From a virus, in the IMG/VR virus record IMGVR_UViG_3300022707_000037, positions 1-20,332 of that record: a stretch of DNA of 20,332 bases. The stretch is one strand, 5' to 3'. Under the pieces are notes generated by a model. That model saw only the letters and a list, made by a program, of their open reading frames with translations, made no database searches and was not told the origin of the DNA. The translations under genes were made by a program, and so were the position numbers. Below, one piece after another: positions 15,239-20,332 of the stretch. Every line of letters starts with the position of its first letter. Position 1 is the stretch's first letter.

Positions 15239-17063
15239 TTTGTCTCCCGTATACTTTATTCTCCCATTCAAATATAATGCCAGTTCCTGTAACTTCTAAT
15301 TGAAGAGAATAACCTCTATGTTGTTCATGAAGTACTTTAATTTCTCTAGTATCTTTTAGACCACTAAAATCAACTTCTTGAGCTAAATCATTATCAATAA
15401 ATACTTTTATATTAATATCACCTTCACAATGAACATAAATATTTTTATATATTTTATGTTCTGAATAACCATCCTCTATAAATTTTTGACTTTTATAACT
15501 TATAATTTCATTATCAGGTTCTGTAAATAATGTATGTAGAGTTCCATTTTCTATTCCATATAAAATATCTTCAGCAATAAATACTTTTTCTGTACCAAGT
15601 TTAAATCTTTTAAAAACTAAATCTAATCTAGCATCAAGAGCTATTATACTATCTCCTACTTCTTGAAGATAATAAACTTCATCATGTACTACTGCATTTA
15701 CAGGATTAAGATTAACTTTACCTAATTTATCTTTAGATTTTACTTCTACTCTACCTCCATTAGATCCACATATACCATCATTTGAAACCCAAAGTAAAGT
15801 ATCAGAAATAGAAGCTATACTATCATGATTTTTACAACCTTGATCTCTTGATAAAATAAATCTTGTAAATACTGAACTATCTGTCCCAGAAACAATCCAA
15901 GTTTTAAATTCATCAAAAATTAATAATCCATTAGGAGTTACACCAATTCCTGTAATATCTCTTTGAAAATCAATAAAATTAAGGTTAGGCCAAATATTAG
16001 GTTTATCTATATTTGTAAAATGTAATCTACGTCCTACTACTCCAAAGAAAATAGAATTATTCTCAATTAAAAATCTTAATCCATCTGGTGCTGGTCCTGT
16101 ATTTAAAGTTTCTAAAATATCTCCAGGTATTTCTGTATCACCTAAAGAATCAGTAAAAGTTGTAGTAGCATTAGTTATAGTAGCAACTAGAGATATCTCT
16201 GTTAAATTTCCACCAATACGATAAATTTTCTTCTCATCAACTTGAGGATCTGAAGATACTTCTAATGCAGTTAAATCAATTTCTCCACCTAAATCTACAA
16301 CTATATCATCACTTAAAGGAGCTGATCCACTTTCTGTTCTATCTGAAGAATTAAAAAATGTGTATGTATATTGATATGTTCCTATAGGATGTTGTTCAAA
16401 TGTTGATGGAGCTTCTTGATTTCCAGATATATCTAAAATATTGTCAACTAAAGTTCCTGTAGGAGTAACAATTGTTCCAACTAAAAAGAATACTCCTTGG
16501 AAACGTCTATATACTTCTAATTTGTTATCAAAATTCTCTACTTCTTTTATAGTAATATCGGTATCATTAGCTAATTTAGTTTTTATAGTTTTTGTAAAAG
16601 TTTTAGAGAAAATACCACTAGCTGTTACATTAACTAATTTATATTCAATTAAAGAATTTAAAGGTAATGCACCATTAACTAATGTTGTATTAAATCCTGT
16701 AGGTGCTACAGGAGCACTTTCTTTTATTGCTACAGTAGATTTAGTAGTTGGAACTTCAATTCCTAATCTAAAATTAGTTATTCCATCTAATGTCTTTTTA
16801 GGAAAAGAAGAAGGTTCACTAAAATATAATCTTTTATCATATTCTACATAATGTCTTTCATCATTAGAACTAACAAATAATCCTTGTTCAATAAAAAAGA
16901 AAGGAAAAAGACCGACAGTTATAGCAGTATCAGTTTTCTTTTTAACTGGAGTCATAGAACCTTTAAAATTATCAATATTCTCATATATAACTGCTTCATT
17001 AGATCCAATTAAATGAGGATCTAATCTTGTACTTAACCCACCTGAAAACGCTCTATTTTTCAT
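15228..17063 (-). CDS. Tail nozzle / stabilisation protein (P22 gp10-like)
   Basis: The 611-aa protein begins with AFSGGLSTRLDPHLIGSNEA, the 'G-G-L..R..P..I...EA' opening of podovirus nozzle proteins, and continues with many short beta strands expected of a propeller. YRIGGNLTEISLVATITNAT and FTDSLGD (about 282-310) and a region with RDQGCKNHDSIASISDTLLW are typical of the family. Six copies would form the distal tube below the adaptor ring and hold or release DNA. The ATG overlaps the adaptor stop as ATGA, so adaptor and nozzle are translationally coupled, in the usual order. The C-terminus has a beta-sandwich-like tail. The family call is supported by several matching segments and by position. 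Confidence 0.78.
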   Translation of the reverse strand: MKNRAFSGGLSTRLDPHLIGSNEAVIYENIDNFKGSMTPVKKKTDTAITVGLFPFFFIEQGLFVSSNDERHYVEYDKRLYFSEPSSFPKKTLDGITNFRLGIEVPTTKSTVAIKESAPVAPTGFNTTLVNGALPLNSLIEYKLVNVTASGIFSKTFTKTIKTKLANDTDITIKEVENFDNKLEVYRRFQGVFFLVGTIVTPTGTLVDNILDISGNQEAPSTFEQHPIGTYQYTYTFFNSSDRTESGSAPLSDDIVVDLGGEIDLTALEVSSDPQVDEKKIYRIGGNLTEISLVATITNATTTFTDSLGDTEIPGDILETLNTGPAPDGLRFLIENNSIFFGVVGRRLHFTNIDKPNIWPNLNFIDFQRDITGIGVTPNGLLIFDEFKTWIVSGTDSSVFTRFILSRDQGCKNHDSIASISDTLLWVSNDGICGSNGGRVEVKSKDKLGKVNLNPVNAVVHDEVYYLQEVGDSIIALDARLDLVFKRFKLGTEKVFIAEDILYGIENGTLHTLFTEPDNEIISYKSQKFIEDGYSEHKIYKNIYVHCEGDINIKVFIDNDLAQEVDFSGLKDTREIKVLHEQHRGYSLQLEVTGTGIIFEWENKVYGRQNGR

Positions 17064-17890
17064 ACGAAACCTTGATAATCTGTATGATGATCTCCTATAC
17101 TATAACCCATAGCAGCATCTTTTTTAGCTTTAAATATTTTAGCAGCATACATACTTAAATATTTTTCACTCATTCTATTATCCATTGTATCTTGATCTGC
17201 AGCAAAAGCCATATGAATAGTATAATATTTTAAAGCTATATCAAAATTACTATCTATCTCAATAATTGAATTAATATCAGTTAACTCACCTGGTTTCCGA
17301 TCAAAAAATACTTTAATAACTCCTCTATCATCTGCATTTGCAGCTACACCAAATGGAGGAACTATAAAACCATCTTCTTTTGCACTATCATCAACATTAG
17401 CAATTACACCAAAAGGATTACCTGTACTAACTGTACCTATTGTTAAAAGAACACCTAAAGTATTAGGATTAAAAGTATAAGGTGTTTTAGTTATATCTCT
17501 TAATATAGGATATATAGTAGCATTACGTCTATCTTGTAAATCGAATATTAATGCTAAAGGATCTGGACCTTCGTCACATTCCCAAAACCTAGAAGGATGA
17601 TGTTCTTCATGTTGACCATCTAAATCTTGATGTGTCAAGAATGAAATTTTAGTTCCATTATATAAAACACGAGTAGGTAGAAAAACTTCATTAGGAAGTA
17701 AAAGAAATCTTACGTCATCATCTATAAAAAATTCTATATCTCCTTTTAAAAGTTTATTACTAATTACTGCTTCTTTATAACCTTCATTTAAAAAACGAAT
17801 TAGTTGTTCAGTCGTCCAACGAGCTGATGGAAGTGCATCTGCTAGTAAGTCTCTAGCACCTTCTAATATATCTTCTATACGAGTAGGCAT
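17060..17890 (-). CDS. Head-tail adaptor protein
   Basis: The 276-aa protein begins with an adaptor-type helical hairpin (ILEGARDLLADALPSARWTT then EQLIRFLNEGYKEAV, about 8-38), the 'RW(S/T)..EL..(W/F)LN.G..E' pattern of podovirus adaptors. A beta-rich middle (FFIDDDVRFLLLPNEVFLPT and onward) follows, and a C-terminal helical part (IALKYYTIHMAFAADQDTMD, then YLSMYAAKIFKAKKDAA) matches the adaptor-family end with its Y-x-x-x-x-A-x-x-x-D spacing. A ring of these proteins would dock under the portal and receive the nozzle. Residues about 140-190 hold two similar segments (NPFGVIANVDDSAKEDG and PPFGVAANADDRG) that look like an internal duplication. It follows the 43-aa basic gene directly. Confidence 0.77.
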   Translation of the reverse strand: MPTRIEDILEGARDLLADALPSARWTTEQLIRFLNEGYKEAVISNKLLKGDIEFFIDDDVRFLLLPNEVFLPTRVLYNGTKISFLTHQDLDGQHEEHHPSRFWECDEGPDPLALIFDLQDRRNATIYPILRDITKTPYTFNPNTLGVLLTIGTVSTGNPFGVIANVDDSAKEDGFIVPPFGVAANADDRGVIKVFFDRKPGELTDINSIIEIDSNFDIALKYYTIHMAFAADQDTMDNRMSEKYLSMYAAKIFKAKKDAAMGYSIGDHHTDYQGFV

Positions 17891-18022
17891 TTATTTCTTT
17901 CTAGATTTACCTGCTTTGCGTAATGCAATAGCTATTGCTTGTTTTCTAGGTTTACCTGCTTTAATCTCTGTTTTTATATTTTTAGATATTACTTTTTTAG
18001 ATTTACCTTTTTTAAGAGGCAT
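17891..18022 (-). CDS. 43-aa basic protein, DUF6496-like
   Basis: This short gene is complete: its stop abuts the adaptor start with no gap, and its ATG lies one base after the stop of the preceding basic gene. The product begins [20 protein letters not shown] and continues [18 protein letters not shown], a pattern I recognise from very small phage proteins of the DUF6496 type ('MPLKKG.S.K.ISKNIKT...G.P.KQA.AIA...AG'). It is highly basic. AGGA lies upstream at a reasonable distance. The molecular role is unknown; nucleic-acid binding, in the virion or during packaging, is inferred from charge. Confidence 0.8.
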   Translation of the reverse strand: MPLKKGKSKKVISKNIKTEIKAGKPRKQAIAIALRKAGKSRKK

Positions 18023-18023
18023 A

Positions 18024-18209
18024 TTATTTTTTCCTTTTATGACCACTTTTACCTTTTGCTTTGATTTTAGCTTTTGCAGCTCTACCTTTAGCCTTAGCTT
18101 TATTTAATGTTTTAAGTCCAGCTTTAATTTTAGTTTTACTTTTTGTTTTAAATGCTTTTACTATATTTCTTTTATTCTTTGCTTTTTCTTTAGGTGTATG
18201 ATCGGGCAT
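18024..18209 (-). CDS. Lysine/alanine-rich small basic protein
   Basis: The 61-aa product is almost entirely lysine, alanine, glycine and arginine after a short start ([20 protein letters not shown]); the second half has histone-H1-like [20 protein letters not shown] runs and ends GHKRKK. There are no hydrophobic segments or acidic patches that would suggest an enzyme. Its start module (AAAGGATAAAATA before ATG) is identical to that of the preceding gene. Together with the following 43-aa gene it forms a pair of extremely basic proteins between head and adaptor genes. A DNA-condensing or packaged role is inference; no named family is assigned. Confidence 0.7.
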   Translation of the reverse strand: MPDHTPKEKAKNKRNIVKAFKTKSKTKIKAGLKTLNKAKAKGRAAKAKIKAKGKSGHKRKK

Positions 18210-18222
18210 TATTTTATCCTTT
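18207..18222 (-). promoter_or_regulatory. Repeated ribosome-binding/start module
   Basis: The 16-base string CATTATTTTATCCTTT (plus sense) occurs here and again at 18442-18457. Read on the minus strand each gives AAAGGATAAAATAATG, a Shine-Dalgarno sequence and start for the 61-aa and 69-aa genes. Identical initiation modules suggest matched expression or copying of a small gene cassette. Confidence 0.7.
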
Positions 18223-18234
18223 ATAATTAAACTA

Positions 18235-18444
18235 TTAATCTCTATGTAGTAATTCCATATCTTTTATATTTAAACAATAAGCTTCAGCAACAGGTCGTAA
18301 TTTTATTGTATCAACATAACCATTACATGTATCGCTACCAGGCATAATATCACGAAGACGACCAATTACTATATCTCCATTATGATCTATTGCTTTAACA
18401 TAATCTCCATCTTTTGCTTCTTTTCCGTCTTTAAAATGTGGCAT
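18235..18444 (-). CDS. Small beta-barrel-like phage protein, unknown
   Basis: The 69-aa product reads MPHFKDGKEAKDGDYVKAID, then NGDIVIGRLRDIMPGSDTCN, and ends AEAYCLNIKDMELLHRD. The G-D-x-V-K and V-I-G-x-(L/V)-x-x-I-x-P-G-(S/T)-D-(T/S)-C spacing suggests an SH3/KOW-like barrel and recalls small proteins encoded near capsid genes in other podoviruses. Two cysteines (about positions 40 and 57) are present. It is the first gene after the terminator-like hairpin, with AAGGA upstream. No function is assigned; a minor virion or regulatory role is possible. Confidence 0.62.
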   Translation of the reverse strand: MPHFKDGKEAKDGDYVKAIDHNGDIVIGRLRDIMPGSDTCNGYVDTIKLRPVAEAYCLNIKDMELLHRD

Positions 18445-18470
18445 TATTTTATCCTTTTAATCAGGGAAAT

Positions 18471-18496
18471 GGATTAGGCTAATTAAAGCCTAATCC
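18471..18496 (-). terminator. Terminator-like hairpin after capsid genes
   Basis: GGATTAGGCT (18471-18480) and AGCCTAATCC (18487-18496) form a perfect 10-bp stem with a six-base loop. It lies in the gap after the capsid and small head-protein genes. The tract that follows on the minus strand is only ATTT then CCC, so intrinsic termination may be partial. It could reduce read-through or protect the 3' end of abundant capsid mRNA. Confidence 0.62.
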
Positions 18497-18519
18497 TAAT
18501 TTCCACAAGGTTAGATGAT

Positions 18520-18927
18520 CTAGATAATTGAAGTTAGATCACCAATAGCAAGATCCCATTCAGTATATTCAACAACTGCTACTAATTTGCCTTGGGTGAC
18601 ATCACCTGACAAATTAATAGTTACAGTTTGTCCAGTACCTGTATTGAGATTAATATCATTTGACGCAACGACTGCAACAACATCTACAGCGCCGGCTGAA
18701 ATAAGTTCAGACCCACCTGCAAATCCCATATCAGCAGTAACTGCCGCATCGAATGCTTCGAGAACGTCAAGAAAAGAATCAGTAATGATTGCATCTTCTG
18801 GTAGATTAAACAATTGATAAACATCTGCCGTAAGAGGAATATCTGAAAAATCTAGTACAGCAGTTGCTACACTCTTGGACTTCTTTTGACTATGTTTTCT
18901 ATCACGAGTTAAATTTACGTCAGCCAT
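18520..18927 (-). CDS. Small capsid-associated (decoration-type) protein
   Basis: The 135-aa product has a basic start (ADVNLTRDRKHSQKKSKSVA), then DFSDIPLTADVYQLFNLPED and a probable beta-sandwich with ITDSFLDVLEAFDAAVTADM, ending in IGDLTSII. The '(Y/F)QLF.LP.(D/G)A.I......V..AF' layout resembles small structural proteins encoded next to N4-gp56-type capsid proteins. A very strong AAGGAGG site precedes it, directly after the capsid stop, implying high expression. Codon use and base composition are richer than in the rest of the window, as in the capsid gene. A head decoration role is inferred; direct family identity is uncertain. Confidence 0.62.
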   Translation of the reverse strand: MADVNLTRDRKHSQKKSKSVATAVLDFSDIPLTADVYQLFNLPEDAIITDSFLDVLEAFDAAVTADMGFAGGSELISAGAVDVVAVVASNDINLNTGTGQTVTINLSGDVTQGKLVAVVEYTEWDLAIGDLTSII

Positions 18928-18940
18928 AATTTAGTCCTCC

Positions 18941-20074
18941 TTACTGAACTTCTAGATCAACAGCAACTACACCCCAGTCCATATTGGCGACTTTGGCTTC
19001 AGTATAATCTGTATCTTCAGAAGTCATATTTGTTTTTTTGATTTCATACCAAACTTCTAAAGCACTTTCAGAAGTAATATCAAAGTCCATAGACTCTTTA
19101 AAGTGATATTCAGGCATTTTACCAAAAGCCATTTGAACTGCTCCTGCTCCCATAACTAAACCACGAGAATGTAGATCTCCTGATAAAAGATCAAAACCTA
19201 CTTGACCAGTCCAAGGGGCAGTTGTCGGATCAACACCGTCATATTGACGTAGACCTGATATTTCAACATCACTTTCTTCCAAATTAAATCCAGCAGTTGT
19301 GCCATCAGTAACTCCAAAGAAAGTATCTGCTTCAACAATCATCAATTGACCAATTTGAGCAAGAACACCTTTAATCAAACGGTTATTATTTCCACGTACA
19401 TCTGCGGATCTCATAATAGTTTGAAAAGCGGCATCTTGTTTCAAAACATTAGCCATATGGGTATCAAGAACAAGCAACCAGATTTTACGACCATCATCCA
19501 TTTTAAAAGGGTCCAAAGGACGTCTTTTAGTAGCTCCAGCTTGGAAACCATTAGATGTTTTAATCGTTCTCTCAATATCTAGTAATGAATTATAAGTAAA
19601 TGTAGATCCTAGATCAATAATATGAGATGGTGCTTGACCAAGATTACCTTGACCAGCATCAAATACAGATTGATCTTTCCACCTTACAAATAAATCTGCA
19701 AGTTTACTTCGAGAATCAAGATGCTCATTAATAGTAAGATCTCCAATATTCACACCGTCAAAAGTATCTCCATTGTCAACAGGAAAACGGAAACGATCAA
19801 CAGTGATTTTATCAGAGAACTTTTTCTTTTGTTCACCTTTACCAAAGGCAGTATTTTTACCTCTAATGGCTCGATTTACGATATTACCACTAAAGTCAAA
19901 TACTACTGTATGGCCTTCAGATGCGTTTGTATCATTACGTTGATACACAATAGCGTCCTTTGTGAGACCCGTAAAAGGACTCCAAAAGGATTTGGAAGCG
20001 GCTTGGAGAAGACCTTCTCTAACCCATTTCCTACGCTCTAGGTCTGACCCTAGTGCTACTAATGCTGTAGGCAT
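18941..20074 (-). CDS. Major capsid protein, N4-gp56/DUF4043-type
   Basis: The 377-aa protein shows the organisation of N4-gp56-type capsids. Residues 40-100 (DAIVYQRNDTNASEGHTVVF, then KFSDKITVDRFRFPVD) give the N-arm and E-loop area with the conserved 'G..V.F' strand. LADLFVRWKDQSVF (125-138) forms the spine-helix region. GRKIWLLVLDTHMANVLKQD (195-214), then RGNNNRLIKGVLAQIGQLMI (227-246) and VEADTF match the P-domain core motif 'R...LVL......LK.D....(9-12)..RG..N.LI.G.......I.I.E...'. It assembles the HK97-fold head shell. AAAGGAG precedes the ATG. The scaffold-like gene lies upstream and the decoration-type gene downstream, the usual high-expression head order. Confidence 0.85.
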   Translation of the reverse strand: MPTALVALGSDLERRKWVREGLLQAASKSFWSPFTGLTKDAIVYQRNDTNASEGHTVVFDFSGNIVNRAIRGKNTAFGKGEQKKKFSDKITVDRFRFPVDNGDTFDGVNIGDLTINEHLDSRSKLADLFVRWKDQSVFDAGQGNLGQAPSHIIDLGSTFTYNSLLDIERTIKTSNGFQAGATKRRPLDPFKMDDGRKIWLLVLDTHMANVLKQDAAFQTIMRSADVRGNNNRLIKGVLAQIGQLMIVEADTFFGVTDGTTAGFNLEESDVEISGLRQYDGVDPTTAPWTGQVGFDLLSGDLHSRGLVMGAGAVQMAFGKMPEYHFKESMDFDITSESALEVWYEIKKTNMTSEDTDYTEAKVANMDWGVVAVDLEVQ

Positions 20075-20106
20075 TTTCTAGCTCCTTTCAATAGTTAAAA
20101 TCTAAA

Positions 20107-20332
20107 TTAATAGACTTCTGTTTCATATTGTGCTTCATCACCTAATTCAACACTTTTTGTGCCAGGTTCTGAACCACCCCCAACATCACTTAAGTTGGGT
20201 TGACCATTTTCGAGGTTATCTTTCTGAATTACCTTGCCCTGAGATAAGTATATTTTCACATCTTCTAAAAATTGTTCAAATGTTACTTCTCCAGCTTCAA
20301 GCCTCTGTTTATACCTCGGAGGTATATCGTTA
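20107..20332 (-). CDS. Probable scaffolding protein, C-terminal part only
   Basis: The gene runs off the right edge; only the last 74 codons are visible, ending at TAA 20107-20109. The tail reads NDIPPRYKQRLEAGEVTFEQ, then FLEDVKIYLSQGKVIQ and a flexible acidic end (GGGSEPGTKSVELGDEAQYE). A '(D/N)(D/E)(I/L)PxRxxxR(L/I)...E.TF.(Q/E)(F/Y)L' helix followed by a polar tail is typical of scaffolds encoded directly before podovirus capsid genes. The position one gene ahead of the capsid supports it. Low-complexity charge and lack of hydrophobic segments also fit. A full-length protein would be needed to be certain. Confidence 0.6.
   Translation of the reverse strand, partial: NDIPPRYKQRLEAGEVTFEQFLEDVKIYLSQGKVIQKDNLENGQPNLSDVGGGSEPGTKSVELGDEAQYETEVY

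Noticed and set aside
15239-15271. Upstream ATG for the small protein after the nozzle
   Set aside because: It would add 11 residues inside the nozzle gene without a ribosome site, whereas the ATG at 15238 has GGGAG at correct spacing.
16441-16851. 136-codon open frame on the plus strand opposite the nozzle gene
   Set aside because: Antisense shadow of a well-supported gene; no recognisable protein features or initiation signals.

Overview
This window reads as part of the genome of a virulent-looking, short-tailed (podovirus-type) double-stranded DNA phage. It is strongly AT-rich: by eye roughly one third GC, with TTA, AGA and ATA codons dominating. Genes are packed end to end with spacings of a few bases or ATGA/TAATG overlaps. 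The head, adaptor, nozzle, ejection-protein and tailspike genes have no tape-measure, tail-tube or sheath genes among them, which is why a short tail is inferred. The host cannot be fixed from the sequence. AGGAG-type ribosome sites and a spanin-like pair suggest a Gram-negative bacterium, and the composition would suit a marine or otherwise AT-rich host. No integrase, repressor, tRNA or CRISPR array was seen.

Left edge, plus strand (1-1147): the 3' part of an ATP-dependent DNA ligase and a small VRR-NUC-type nuclease, the end of a replication/recombination module. A 36-codon ORF of unusual codon use lies between them and overlaps the ligase stop. This module converges on, and slightly overlaps, the large minus-strand block.

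Minus strand, read from 20332 down to 1123, is one continuous late block. (i) Head: the end of a probable scaffold, an N4-gp56/DUF4043-type major capsid protein, a small head protein and a terminator-like hairpin. (ii) A run of small genes, including two very basic ones (61 and 43 aa). (iii) Tail machine and ejection: head-tail adaptor, nozzle, a small conserved protein, a glycine-zipper ejection protein and a helical internal protein; then, unexpectedly late, a P22-type portal, followed by a 939-aa membrane-active-looking internal protein. (iv) Host recognition: a pectate-lyase-fold tailspike, three small proteins, a 739-aa fibre with an embedded five-repeat propeller and recent in-frame tandem duplications, and a 157-aa fibre-tip-like protein. 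(v) Lysis: an XhlA-like membrane protein, a transglycosylase-like endolysin, a two-TM holin and overlapping i-/o-spanin candidates.

The late genes cover capsid assembly, docking of a short tail, delivery of ejection proteins and DNA, surface recognition and lysis in three steps (inner membrane, wall, outer membrane). The most unusual points are the portal's position among the ejection genes, the propeller-bearing fibre with perfect 111-bp duplications, the lysine-rich mini-gene cluster behind the capsid genes, and the foreign-looking patch at the ligase 3' end.
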